Below are positions 34,315 to 42,775 of a DNA stretch of 44,887 nt, one piece after another (position 1 is the first letter of the stretch; each line of letters opens with the position of its first letter). Under the pieces are notes generated by a model, which was not told the DNA's origin, searched no databases, and saw only the letters and a list, made by a program, of their open reading frames with translations. The position numbers and the translations under genes are program-made. This DNA comes from Ruminococcus sp. (GTDB lineage: Bacteria; Bacillota; Clostridia; Oscillospirales; Ruminococcaceae): assembly GCA_022641595.1 (NCBI GenBank), contig JALCDN010000006.1, forward strand, positions 1 to 44,887. The letters run 5' to 3'.

Positions 34315-35277
34315 ATGAATTCTTCAGCTTTCATTACCCTTGTTGTTATTCTTTTCATTGTCATTGTTATTATCAGATGCATTAAAATCGTTCCTCAGGC
34401 ATATGTCTATGTTATTGAACGTTTTGGTTCTTTCTACTGTGAATGGGAAACCGGCATACATTTTATGATTCCTTTCATTTACAGAGTTGCAGGAAAAGTC
34501 TCTCTCAAAGAAAAAGTCGTCGATTTTAAACCTCAGCCTGTTATCACAAAAGATAACGTTACAATGCAAATTGACACTGTCGTCTTTTATCAGGTAACAA
34601 ACGCAAAACAGCTCATCTACGGCGTTGAACGTCCTATTGCCGCAATAGAAAATCTGTCCGCTACTACTCTCAGAAACATTATAGGCGAAATGGAACTCGA
34701 TTCCACACTTACTTCAAGAGATGTTATTAACACAAAAATTACTGCTATCCTCGACCAAGCTACAGACAGATGGGGTATCAAAGTCAACAGAGTTGAACTT
34801 AAAAATATTCTTCCGCCTCGTGAAATTCAGGACGCTATGGAAAAACAGATGAAGGCTGAACGTGAACGCCGTGAAAAGATTCTTCAGGCTGAAGGCGAAA
34901 AGAAATCTCAGATTCTCGTTGCCGAAGGTGAAAAAGAATCTAAAATTCTTCGTGCCGAAGCTGAGAAACAAGCTGAAATTCTTCATGCAGAAGCCGAAAA
35001 ACAGGCTCTTGTCCTCAAGGCTGATGCTGTAAGAGAACAAAAGATACTTGAGGCAACAGGTGAAGCACAAGCTATAGGCCTTGTACAGCAGGCTCTTGCA
35101 GAAAGTCTCGTAAAGCTCAATCAGGCTGCTCCTTCAGAACAAGTTCTACAACTTAAATCACTTGAAGCATTTGCCAAAGCCGCTGACGGAAAAGCTACTA
35201 AAATTATTATACCAAGCGAAATTCAGGGTCTTGCCGGACTTGCCGCAGGTCTTAAAGCTACTATTGAAAAGGAATAA
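34315..35277 (+). CDS. SPFH/Band 7 protein (stomatin/paraslipin-like)
   Basis: A 320-aa membrane scaffold protein: one N-terminal helix (about 6-22), a Band 7 domain (about 25-180) and a long Ala/Glu/Lys coiled coil (about 185-260) with repeats of the kind AEGEKKSQILVAEGEKESKI. These form oligomers in the membrane and take part in protein quality control or lipid domains. It pairs with NfeD upstream. AGGAGG lies 8 nt before the ATG. Confidence 0.92.
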   Translation: MNSSAFITLVVILFIVIVIIRCIKIVPQAYVYVIERFGSFYCEWETGIHFMIPFIYRVAGKVSLKEKVVDFKPQPVITKDNVTMQIDTVVFYQVTNAKQLIYGVERPIAAIENLSATTLRNIIGEMELDSTLTSRDVINTKITAILDQATDRWGIKVNRVELKNILPPREIQDAMEKQMKAERERREKILQAEGEKKSQILVAEGEKESKILRAEAEKQAEILHAEAEKQALVLKADAVREQKILEATGEAQAIGLVQQALAESLVKLNQAAPSEQVLQLKSLEAFAKAADGKATKIIIPSEIQGLAGLAAGLKATIEKE

Positions 35278-35380
35278 TAAATTAAAATTTGCAAACCAAA
35301 TAAAAGTGCCGAATGTTTTAATTTGATATAATCTGATGCTGTATAATAAAACTTGACACATATCAACAAGACAAAGTATA

Positions 35381-35538
35381 GGGTACCCTAAAAACTTCTT
35401 TTGAGAAAAAACAGCTATGCACGGCATCTGCTGCGTCAACCTCCCTCATAGTGCGACAGCACGCTTTCGGAAGGTTTCCTTGCAGATACCCACACCTATC
35501 TGATTTTTCCTTAATCAAACGAGTTTTTAGAGATGCCC
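35381..35538. mobile_element. MITE-like 158-bp element, copy B
   Basis: Starts GGGTACCCTAAAAAC and ends GTTTTTAGAGATGCCC, with inverted ends matching copy A at 11844-12001. The interior shares long identical runs with copy A, including CCTCCCTCATAGTGCGACAG. It differs mostly by transitions and a roughly 10-bp replaced block at 35474-35485. Both copies are exactly 158 bp and in the same orientation. Position is just upstream of the coiled-coil gene at 35585. Confidence 0.8.
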
Positions 35539-35584
35539 TTAAAAGCAATACAAATATTCTGTCAATAATCAGGAGGTTGATTTT

Positions 35585-36094
35585 ATGAAAATGACATCAG
35601 CGCAGGCAGCAAAGCTGCTTCGCCAGTTAAATGATCAACTGCGCACATTGCAGTTACGTGAGGGAAATACCTGTAGTTTTATAGCTGCTCTTGAAGAAGA
35701 TATTGAATCAGTGCGTCCTGCATATAACTTTTCTGAAATGAGTGTTGCGCAGGCTGAGGTCGAGAAGAAAACACGAACGGTCAAGCACGCTATAAATGTA
35801 TTTAATACTGTTACTTCTGTGCCTGATTTCGATATGACGATAGATGAAATGCTCGTTTTTCTTCCGCAGCTTACAAAGAAGTGCGAGACACTTTCCCGAA
35901 TGAAGGATGCATTGCCGAAGGTTCGTGAGAATGCCGGATATTCCTACAGCGGTTCTATTATTGATTATAGATATGCGAATTATGACGTTGAACAGGTCGG
36001 CAAGTATTATGCGGAAATATCTGACACTCTTGCCAAAGCTCAGACCGCACTTGACTTAGTGAATAATACTGTCGAGTTTGAGATTGATATCTGA
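35585..36094 (+). CDS. Coiled-coil conserved hypothetical protein
   Basis: A 169-aa soluble protein, mostly helical with heptad-like stretches (about 1-40 and 55-75) and a conserved-looking core (KTRTVKHAINVFNTVT, FDMTIDEMLVFLPQLTKK, SIIDYRYANYDVEQ). It resembles proteins annotated as DIP1984/septum-like helical families, but I cannot assign one. CAGGAGG is 8 nt upstream. MITE copy B occupies the upstream region; no neighbour explains its job. Confidence 0.7.
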   Translation: MKMTSAQAAKLLRQLNDQLRTLQLREGNTCSFIAALEEDIESVRPAYNFSEMSVAQAEVEKKTRTVKHAINVFNTVTSVPDFDMTIDEMLVFLPQLTKKCETLSRMKDALPKVRENAGYSYSGSIIDYRYANYDVEQVGKYYAEISDTLAKAQTALDLVNNTVEFEIDI

Positions 36095-36330
36095 TTATTT
36101 TTTCCGTTTACAGTTTTCACGCCATCTGTTATCACAAATGAAATACGTTTAACGGTATCGTTTTCCGATATTGCTTATTTTTCTCGGTCATGTCAATGTT
36201 TATTGTTTTGGATGACGACCGTATAAAAAGATTTTTATGTATTGTGAAACTGTAATAAAAACTTTGTAGCAGTGGAAGTTCGGTTTCATGCTGCTATCTA
36301 AACATAATTCATTGTGAAATGGGGTTTGTT

Positions 36331-37167
36331 ATGAAACTATACGAAGAAAGTCTGGCTTATATTTTTAACCACACACAAAGCTTGACACAGGAGATTCTTG
36401 ATAAACACTATTTAACACCGTACCGCATTAAATCATTAGATGAGACATTTAAAATAGCAGTAGAATCAATTGTAGATGCCTATGGTGGCTATAAAAATTC
36501 GATTGATTATGAAAACGAACTCAAGAATCCTTTGATTAAAACTGTGATGTGTGATTATCATCTATCGGAATTTATCAAACAGTACAATATGGATGATGCC
36601 AAACTTTATAAAGACTTTCTGGATGCAGGTTTATTCAAGGAATCAGAAGCACGGCATTCAAGATGGAAGCAGTTTTCACAGAGTAATTGTCAAATGGCTA
36701 GTTTCATTGGAAATAATGAGGCGTTCTCTACCATAGAAGAAATGTTTGATTATTTTGAAAAATTCAGTTCCGTTGAGCAAAGAATCATTCTTGGTAAACA
36801 GATAGAAAGCAGAATACCTATGTGGGGATTTGCAATGGCTTGTAATTGGTTAAAGGATATCGGAGTAAGAAATTTCTGCAAACCTGATAGGCATCTTAGA
36901 ATTATATTATCTGGAATAAACAATACAGACTTATCCCCTGATGAAACATTCAGAAAAGCTGATTTGATTGCAAATACTGAAAATGTTAATATTTTCAAAC
37001 TTGATCGCATTCTATATTTGATTGGTTCAGGTGATTTTTACAGTCATAGTGACTTGGGCTCAGATACAGTAGAATTATTAAAACAAATCAAATTGGAATA
37101 TCGGCAAAATATGGCTAATCCTGATTATGATCAAGCATTTATTGACTATATCTTCTCTCAAGGATAA
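36331..37167 (+). CDS. Hypothetical protein with HhH-GPD-like C-terminal patch
   Basis: A 278-aa soluble protein not clearly assigned. The segment IPMWGFAMACNWLKDIG (162-178) followed by KPDRHLRIIL (184-193, Asp186) resembles the hairpin-helix and catalytic-Asp strand of HhH-GPD DNA glycosylases, where a PD.H..R pattern follows the hairpin. The N-terminal 160 residues are helical and unlike any family I recognise. The start at 36331 has a weak GGGG 6 nt upstream; an in-frame ATG at 36319 has none. DNA repair or a defence nuclease role is only a guess. Confidence 0.6.
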   Translation: MKLYEESLAYIFNHTQSLTQEILDKHYLTPYRIKSLDETFKIAVESIVDAYGGYKNSIDYENELKNPLIKTVMCDYHLSEFIKQYNMDDAKLYKDFLDAGLFKESEARHSRWKQFSQSNCQMASFIGNNEAFSTIEEMFDYFEKFSSVEQRIILGKQIESRIPMWGFAMACNWLKDIGVRNFCKPDRHLRIILSGINNTDLSPDETFRKADLIANTENVNIFKLDRILYLIGSGDFYSHSDLGSDTVELLKQIKLEYRQNMANPDYDQAFIDYIFSQG

Positions 37168-37237
37168 ACCAATATAACAGTGTTTTAAACATTGTATACA
37201 TTATTTTGATAGATCTTACGCGTTTTGGAGTGATAAC

Positions 37238-37945
37238 ATGAATGTCTCTATTTTTTCCAGAGAAGCTGTAGAAGCAATTATTTCTGATGAAATATTTCCA
37301 AAAAATACTGCCGTTATCAGCTTTTGTGATCCCGAATTAAAGCATATTGATAAAGACTATATTCCTGTTGATTACAGCAGTGTCTGCGATACTGTTTTTC
37401 ATTGTGCTGTTGAGGACCTTGACATTGATTATCTCCCCGAAAAAGGCTATACATATGACAGTTTCTTTCCCGAAGCACCTGAACTTGCGAATTTCATTAA
37501 TAAAGCATATCATGACGGAAAAGACGTCATCTGCCAATGTGAATACGGACAGAGCCGCAGTGCAGGCTGTGCAGCAGCAATACTCGAATTCTATGAACAC
37601 AATGGCATTTCTGTTTTTGCAAACTATAACTACTATCCAAATCAGGTAATTTATCACAAAGTATTTGATGCTTTGGAAACATCTTCGTTTCATCCAACGG
37701 AATATTTGAAATGTGTTCATGATTACTCAGGAACACAATTTCCGTTTAACCGATGCGTTATTGAAGAAAGCCTAAATAGACTAACAAAAACAGAAAAAGA
37801 CATTTTGTATGTTTATTTATGGGAAAAGCTTTCTGTAATTTCAATTGCTGAACAATATGGCTATTCAGACTTACGGATTGAACAGATATTATCTAAATGC
37901 CACAGACTGCTTGGACATTATATTGCAAGTGGTATGAGAAGATGA
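37238..37945 (+). CDS. Dual-specificity-phosphatase-like domain fused to sigma-70 region 4-like HTH
   Basis: A 235-aa protein. The first 160 residues have a Cys-phosphatase layout ending in CEYGQSRS (Cys101-Arg107), the C-X5-R-S active loop, with candidate general acid Asp74 about 27 residues before. The last 60 residues (RLTKTEKDILYVYLWEKLSV ... YSDLRIEQILSKCHRLL) resemble region 4 of extracytoplasmic sigma factors, a helix-turn-helix DNA-binding unit. Substrate could be a phosphoprotein, RNA or nucleotide. Neighbours are an HhH-like protein and an ADP-ribosylglycohydrolase. GGAG lies 8 nt before the ATG. Confidence 0.75.
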   Translation: MNVSIFSREAVEAIISDEIFPKNTAVISFCDPELKHIDKDYIPVDYSSVCDTVFHCAVEDLDIDYLPEKGYTYDSFFPEAPELANFINKAYHDGKDVICQCEYGQSRSAGCAAAILEFYEHNGISVFANYNYYPNQVIYHKVFDALETSSFHPTEYLKCVHDYSGTQFPFNRCVIEESLNRLTKTEKDILYVYLWEKLSVISIAEQYGYSDLRIEQILSKCHRLLGHYIASGMRR

Positions 37946-37962
37946 CTCCAAATAATAATCTG

Positions 37963-38004
37963 CCAATAGTAATCTTAATGGTAAAGAATCTACTATTGGT
38001 TTAT
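37963..38004 (+). terminator. Terminator after the phosphatase-HTH gene
   Basis: CCAATAGTA (37963-37971) and TACTATTGG (37991-37999) flank a 19-nt loop, followed by TTTATTTAT. Confidence 0.55.
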
Positions 38005-38013
38005 TTATGAGAA

Positions 38014-38117
38014 ATGGCATTTGACTTAAAAAAGAATGCAACGAACTTTATTCACCAAAGACAAAACCACAGATTGTTACAGTTTCTGCCGGCTTGTCAT
38101 CATAAGCTGTATGAGGG
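38014..38117 (+). pseudogene. Frameshifted N-terminal remnant of a GyrI-like domain protein
   Basis: Translation from the ATG at 38014 gives MAFDLKK, then a one-base loss shifts the frame, after which CNELYSPKTKPQIVTVSAG continues. This matches the start typical of GyrI-like/effector-binding proteins (YxPKxKPxxVxVP). Two further stop codons (TAA, TGA) fall where the family pattern would continue as IAVRG. Only about 35 codons survive before the next gene. Confidence 0.5.
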
Positions 38118-38145
38118 CCATAAAGAGATATAAAGGAGATTATTT

Positions 38146-39891
38146 ATGTACATAAACAGCATAGAATACCGAGTTAAGTCTGCAATATTCGGCTTTGCTG
38201 TAGGTGATGCCATCGGTGTTCCTGCAGAATTTAAAAGTCGTGAAGAACTCCGAAAAAATCCCATAACTGATATGAAAAGCTATGGCACATATAATGTCCC
38301 GGCAGGAACATGGTCAGACGATACATCAATGACACTTGCTGAAATGGACGTACTCTGCAATGGTCTTGATTACGAAAAAATCATGCAAGCTTTTTGTGAT
38401 TGGTACGATAACGGTAAATATACTCCGGATGATAAATGCTTTGATATTGGAATGACTACTGCCGCTGCGCTTTATTATTTTAAGAACAGCACACCACCCT
38501 TGAAATGTGGCGGAATTGATGAAAAGGACAACGGCAATGGCTCACTTATGAGAATTATCCCCTTTGCATTGTATCACAGTATTTCTCCCGATTTCAAAGA
38601 AAAAATCTTTGCTGACTCTGCTTTGACTCATGCTCATATGCGTTCAAAAATAGGCTGCTATATTTATGCAAATATTATCAGAAAAATGTTCAGACTTGAT
38701 AAGAAAATAGACAAATCAGAATTCATATTAATAATTCTTGATGATATTTACGAAAATATCTGTGAAAATAACGAATATAGCTATTATCAAAGAATTTTTG
38801 ATTCTGATTTTGCAGAGCTTTCAGAAGATGAAATCAAAAGCACAGGTTACGTTGTTCATACACTTGAGGCTGCTTTGTGGTGCTTTCTTAATACTGACAG
38901 CTATGAAGAATGTGTGCTTAAAGCTGTAAATCTCGGCAATGATACAGATACCGTTGCAGCCATCGCAGGCGGTCTTGCAGGTCTTTGGTACGGTTACGAC
39001 AGCATACCTAAGAATTGGATTAATACTCTCAGAAAGTGTGAATATATAGAGGAAATCTGCAAGCATTTTTCAGAGATTCACGGCATTTATGTCACAAAAG
39101 TTTCGCTTCCATATGAAGAATGTAAACGCTCAGGTGAATTGTATTTTAATAATTTTGATGAAGATGAAATCAATGAAATTCTTGCCAAAGAGTTTATTCC
39201 TGAAAATTACAACAAAGTGAGAATCAATCCTATAAGTGGCAAAAAACAAAAATGTATTTTCTTCAATAGCCAATTAAAGCAATACGGCATAATTCTTGAT
39301 TCAAAAAAAATAGCAAAAAAATACAATATCATTGAATACAATGACAGCTTCAGCGAATATTTTATAAACGGTATAAATATACGCAGAATAATTAAATACA
39401 GTGATAATACTCACGAAATGGATGGCATTGAAATTGACCGTGATGTTTATGAAATGCTCCGTAACGTCTTCGCCAAACTTTCTGAAACTGAAAAGACAAA
39501 AAAGAATATTGTCATTTCAAGAAAAGGTAAATCACCTAAGAAGAATACAACTATTACTGAAATAATTTCCTGCAACAAATCAGATTATACGATACATATT
39601 CCTGCTGAGAACTTTACCAATAAGCAGCTTTATGATATTTCACTTGCTTCAATTTACGAAAACAAATTTTTAATATGGCTGAACGATGATAAGAACGTAA
39701 TTGATATTTCAAACTGTATTACAGGACTCTATTATTGCTCACGATACTCTATAAGCGAAAGCTGTGAAGAAGATTTTATCGAAAGCCTCCTATATCCACT
39801 TTGTAAGCGATATGGAAAAAATATCAGACTTGAAACTGATGATTCATTTCTTAACGTGATTGATTATTTTGTGCTTTGTGATTCTAATTGA
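38146..39891 (+). CDS. ADP-ribosylglycohydrolase with large unknown C-terminal domain
   Basis: Residues 1-310 form a DraG/ARH-family hydrolase that removes ADP-ribose from proteins or nucleic acids. Metal ligands are present: TWSDDTS (Asp58, Asp59) and LGNDTDTVAAIAGG (Asp266, Asp268). GNGSLMRIIPFALY is also diagnostic. Residues 315-581 show no family I know; they are charged, mixed alpha/beta and may bind the modified target. ARH proteins are usually near 300 aa, so this is nearly twice as long. AAGGAG lies 8 nt before the ATG. Confidence 0.88.
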   Translation: MYINSIEYRVKSAIFGFAVGDAIGVPAEFKSREELRKNPITDMKSYGTYNVPAGTWSDDTSMTLAEMDVLCNGLDYEKIMQAFCDWYDNGKYTPDDKCFDIGMTTAAALYYFKNSTPPLKCGGIDEKDNGNGSLMRIIPFALYHSISPDFKEKIFADSALTHAHMRSKIGCYIYANIIRKMFRLDKKIDKSEFILIILDDIYENICENNEYSYYQRIFDSDFAELSEDEIKSTGYVVHTLEAALWCFLNTDSYEECVLKAVNLGNDTDTVAAIAGGLAGLWYGYDSIPKNWINTLRKCEYIEEICKHFSEIHGIYVTKVSLPYEECKRSGELYFNNFDEDEINEILAKEFIPENYNKVRINPISGKKQKCIFFNSQLKQYGIILDSKKIAKKYNIIEYNDSFSEYFINGINIRRIIKYSDNTHEMDGIEIDRDVYEMLRNVFAKLSETEKTKKNIVISRKGKSPKKNTTITEIISCNKSDYTIHIPAENFTNKQLYDISLASIYENKFLIWLNDDKNVIDISNCITGLYYCSRYSISESCEEDFIESLLYPLCKRYGKNIRLETDDSFLNVIDYFVLCDSN

Positions 39892-39946
39892 AATAGCATT
39901 GTAATTAATAAGGTTGAGATAGTTCTGCTTTTCACAGATCAGTATA

Positions 39947-40039
39947 CTCTCGTGTACAATCTGGAAGTAGCTATCTCTACTGTGGTGAACAGCTTAACAG
40001 TGCAACAGGTCTCTGTTATCACCATGAGAGGCCATGAAT
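39947..40039 (+). pseudogene. Possible RHS-core remnant
   Basis: One frame reads SGSSYLYCGEQLNSATGLCY and ends HHERP-stop. This resembles the RHS-repeat core segment Y-G-Q-x-D-x-x-TGLYY. No other RHS sequence or toxin tip is seen. The same bases are also open in the two other relevant frames, so the match may be fortuitous. Confidence 0.35.
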
Positions 40040-40170
40040 GTGACAACTGCCACATCATTGCTCTCACCTCCTTTGCAAGCTGCAATGCTTGCCTTTGCAT
40101 GACTTGTCGCAAATGCAGTTAAAGGTCTGAATGTTTCAATATCTTCAAAAGTAAAGTAAAATATTTTTAA

Positions 40171-40233
40171 TTCTCCGCACTTGATTGCTTGGCAAGAAAT
40201 TGCTATTTGCTAAAGCAAGTACGGAGAATTTTC
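40171..40233 (+). terminator. Hairpin, possible terminator
   Basis: TTCTCCGCACTTG (40171-40183) pairs with CAAGTACGGAGAA (40216-40228) with one mismatch, followed by TTTTC. It may end transcription from the accessory region before the amidase gene. Confidence 0.5.
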
Positions 40234-40333
40234 ATCTTTCGGCATATTATTGTTTTCATCATCATATCCTTAATAAAAAGACGTTGAAGTGTATTTTTCA
40301 TCTTGCAATATTGCATAATTGGGGAGAATGTCT

Positions 40334-41071
40334 ATGAAAAAAAGCAAAATAAATCAGAAAATCATCAGAAAACTAATATGTCTTGCAGCTTTAGTTTGTA
40401 CAGTAGGTGCAGTTGCAAAGCTCTCGGCATCGTATGACAAGGGAGTAATTCCGGCATCTTTAAATTATTCAGCTCAAAAAGCACCTGTCATAGTTATTGA
40501 CGCAGGTCACGGAGGAATTGACGGCGGATGCTCAACGGCAGACGGTGTTCCGGAAAAAGGCATTAATCTCAGCATACTTCAAAGACTCCGTGATATGCTT
40601 GAAATATCCGGCTATCAGGTTGTTGTTACACGTGACAAGGATGTTTCAATTCACGATAAAGGAGTTGAAGGAATCGCAAATCAAAAGAGCTCCGATATGG
40701 ACAACAGGCTTGAAATATTCAATAAATACGAAAATGCAATATGTATATCAATCCATCAGAATCAGTTTACCGACAGCAAATATAATGGCGCACAAATGTT
40801 TTATTCTGGAACAAATGATGCAAGTCAGCGACTTGCAGATATTATGCAGGGAAAATTTGTAGAATATATTCAGCCTGATAACAAGCGTGAAACAAAGCTT
40901 TGCGGTAAAGAATTATTTTTGTGTTATTTCAGCAAAAATCCTACGGTAATGGCAGAATGCGGATTCCTTTCGAATCCTGAAGAAGCCGAATTGCTTAAAA
41001 CAGAAGAATACCAGACAAAGGTAGCCTTTACAATTTATTCGGCAGTCAATGAATTTTTAAATACAAAATAA
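40334..41071 (+). CDS. N-acetylmuramoyl-L-alanine amidase, CwlD-like
   Basis: Cleaves the MurNAc-L-Ala bond of peptidoglycan. The 245-aa protein has an N-terminal membrane anchor (about 11-26) and an Amidase_3 domain with zinc ligands in VIDAGHGGIDGG, EKGINLSI and SIHQNQ, and catalytic Glu in MAECGFLSNPEE. CwlD makes the muramic-delta-lactam precursor in spore cortex; length and single-domain layout fit, and sigK in the window supports a sporulating host. The ATG at 40334 has GGGGAG 7 nt upstream; two earlier in-frame starts lie inside or at that site. Confidence 0.88.
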   Translation: MKKSKINQKIIRKLICLAALVCTVGAVAKLSASYDKGVIPASLNYSAQKAPVIVIDAGHGGIDGGCSTADGVPEKGINLSILQRLRDMLEISGYQVVVTRDKDVSIHDKGVEGIANQKSSDMDNRLEIFNKYENAICISIHQNQFTDSKYNGAQMFYSGTNDASQRLADIMQGKFVEYIQPDNKRETKLCGKELFLCYFSKNPTVMAECGFLSNPEEAELLKTEEYQTKVAFTIYSAVNEFLNTK

Positions 41072-41073
41072 TA

Positions 41074-41109
41074 AAAATGGCGTATACTTTTGAGAGTATA
41101 CGCCATTTT
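41074..41109. terminator. Bidirectional terminator between amidase and PBP genes
   Basis: Perfect arms AAAATGGCGTATACT (41074-41088) and its complement (41095-41109) with a 6-nt loop. A-tracts and T-tracts within the arms serve both convergent genes. Confidence 0.85.
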
Positions 41110-41127
41110 GATATTCATTTATAGTAG

Positions 41128-42585
41128 TTAGCTTAATGCCTCAGTCATAACCTGATTATACATACCAGTAAGAGCTGATGCAAATTTATATCCTAAGTCG
41201 TGACCATTTGTAACAAGCATTGTGACTGTAAGAACAGGATTCTGATTGCCGTCAGTGACAAAACCTGTAACCCACATATTTTCTCCCTCACCTGTACCTG
41301 TTACATCGGCAGTACCGGTTTTAATATAGTAAGTATAATAGTTTCCTGAATTATCACTTACGCCATCAAGGTTATCGTCAAGAGCAGTTTGTCGCATAGC
41401 TGCATACAATGCAGATTTGGTATTTGCGGATACTGGTTCGCCCACAGTTGCAGAAGCTGTTCCGGGAGCTACAGTTTCACCATTAACAGGATCCGTTACG
41501 CCAGCAAGCATATAAGGTTGAACCATCTGTCCTGTAGCTATAGTATTTGTTATACTTGCAAGATAAACCGGACTCAACTTACACGTCAGACCTATTGCAA
41601 ACTGAGCAAGCTTAGTTTCGTTTTCAATAGTTGAATTAAAATCAGGCTGATACATATAACCCCAGTCTGTAGGGAAAACGTATCCGATGCCGTCTTCAGT
41701 CTGCTTATTGTACGAAAAATACTTGTTTACAGTAGCAAATACATTGTCTTTTCCAAGTGAAATTGCGGCATTTATAAAATAAGTATTTGCTGAAAATGCA
41801 AAAGCATCTGTGAGAGAACGATTTACTGGAGATGAATATTCCGAATCGCAGTCCCAGTTATAAAATGTAAAGCCTTCAACAGTAATCGTTCCTGAATCTG
41901 CATAGTCAAGTGGAACGTTATTTTCAAGCATTGAAGTAGATATCATCATTTTTGCTGTTGAACCTATAAAATAGTTGCCGGTACAATTATTTGACGACTC
42001 ATCTGTTGATGCCATGGAAATTATCTGACCATCAGGCTTCTGAACCACTACTGCACCTTCAAATGAGCTACCTTTAAGCGTGTTATAGATATTTCTTGTT
42101 TTTTCGGCATCAAGTGTAAGCAGAATATTATTTCCTATAGTTGACTGCTGATCAGTATATGAACTTTTTCTGAGCAAATCAGTAAATTTGCCACCCTTAG
42201 ACTTATCGGCATCAATTTCATTTATCGTACCTTGCATAAAGCTGTAGTTATCGGAAATAATTCTTTGACCGTCGATTGTCTGAGCTAAAACATTTCCACC
42301 ATTATCATAGATTGTGCCTCTTTGTTTTGTATATAAATCATCGCAATTTGTTGTAGTAGTTACAACAGTTGTTGTTACAGTAGTAACTGTAGTAGCAGTT
42401 GTAACTGTAGTTTGAGCAGTAGTATTCTCGAGTACAGAATCCTGACTTGAAGAAGATACAAGAGGTACTATATGATTTGAATTACCAGCACCACGAATAA
42501 GATTAAAGATAAGTAATATAATCGCAGTCAGAATAAATAAAACAGCGACTGTAAGTGCAGTGACGGCAATATTTTTGGATTTCAT
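41128..42585 (-). CDS. Penicillin-binding protein transpeptidase with Thr-rich stalk
   Basis: Membrane-anchored D,D-transpeptidase. The 485-aa protein has an N-terminal helix (about 8-31), a Thr/Val-rich stalk (about 55-80), a very short dimerisation-like segment (KQRGTIYDNGGNVLAQT) and a transpeptidase domain with intact STAK, SAN (AFSANTYF) and KTGTA motifs. Class B PBPs of the PbpA/MrdA line share RGxIxDRxG, here altered to RGTIYDNGG. It is shorter than FtsI or PBP2, and no SEDS partner gene is adjacent. It has its own promoter at 42640. Confidence 0.88.
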   Translation of the reverse strand: MKSKNIAVTALTVAVLFILTAIILLIFNLIRGAGNSNHIVPLVSSSSQDSVLENTTAQTTVTTATTVTTVTTTVVTTTTNCDDLYTKQRGTIYDNGGNVLAQTIDGQRIISDNYSFMQGTINEIDADKSKGGKFTDLLRKSSYTDQQSTIGNNILLTLDAEKTRNIYNTLKGSSFEGAVVVQKPDGQIISMASTDESSNNCTGNYFIGSTAKMMISTSMLENNVPLDYADSGTITVEGFTFYNWDCDSEYSSPVNRSLTDAFAFSANTYFINAAISLGKDNVFATVNKYFSYNKQTEDGIGYVFPTDWGYMYQPDFNSTIENETKLAQFAIGLTCKLSPVYLASITNTIATGQMVQPYMLAGVTDPVNGETVAPGTASATVGEPVSANTKSALYAAMRQTALDDNLDGVSDNSGNYYTYYIKTGTADVTGTGEGENMWVTGFVTDGNQNPVLTVTMLVTNGHDLGYKFASALTGMYNQVMTEALS

Positions 42586-42639
42586 TAATTACACCCCATT
42601 TAATAATTATGCTATTAGAACATAACCGATATAATATAT

Positions 42640-42668
42640 ATTTTATCACTATTTTTTCACAGTGTCAA
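42640..42668 (-). promoter_or_regulatory. Promoter of the PBP gene
   Basis: TTGACA (42663-42668), 17-nt spacer and TAAAAT (42640-42645) on the minus strand, with about 55 bp of leader before the ATG. Confidence 0.75.
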
Positions 42669-42726
42669 TCATGATTTCAAACAAATCAACCTGAAAAATA
42701 TAAATATATCTGGCTATTTTTTGAAA

Positions 42727-42763
42727 AATATATCGCAGCCGACAAACCGACTGCGATATTTTA
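42727..42763 (-). terminator. Terminator of apgM
   Basis: ATATCGCAG and CTGCGATAT flank a loop that contains CCGACAAACCG; on the minus strand the stem is followed by ATTTTTC. Confidence 0.65.
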
Positions 42764-42775
42764 CACATCATTATG

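Noticed and set aside
36095..36330. Small RNA or tRNA in the gap before the HhH-like gene
   Set aside because: Only a short TAGCAG/CTGCTA pairing is seen; no cloverleaf, clear promoter or terminator.
39889..40119. Programmed TGA readthrough extending the ADP-ribosylglycohydrolase by 75 codons
   Set aside because: No selenocysteine-like or readthrough structure is apparent, the other frames are also open, and the domain ends naturally; kept only as a finding on the gene-free block.
42340..42420. Tandem ACA/GTA-rich tract as a DNA repeat array
   Set aside because: It encodes the Thr/Val-rich stalk of the PBP and is explained by protein low complexity.
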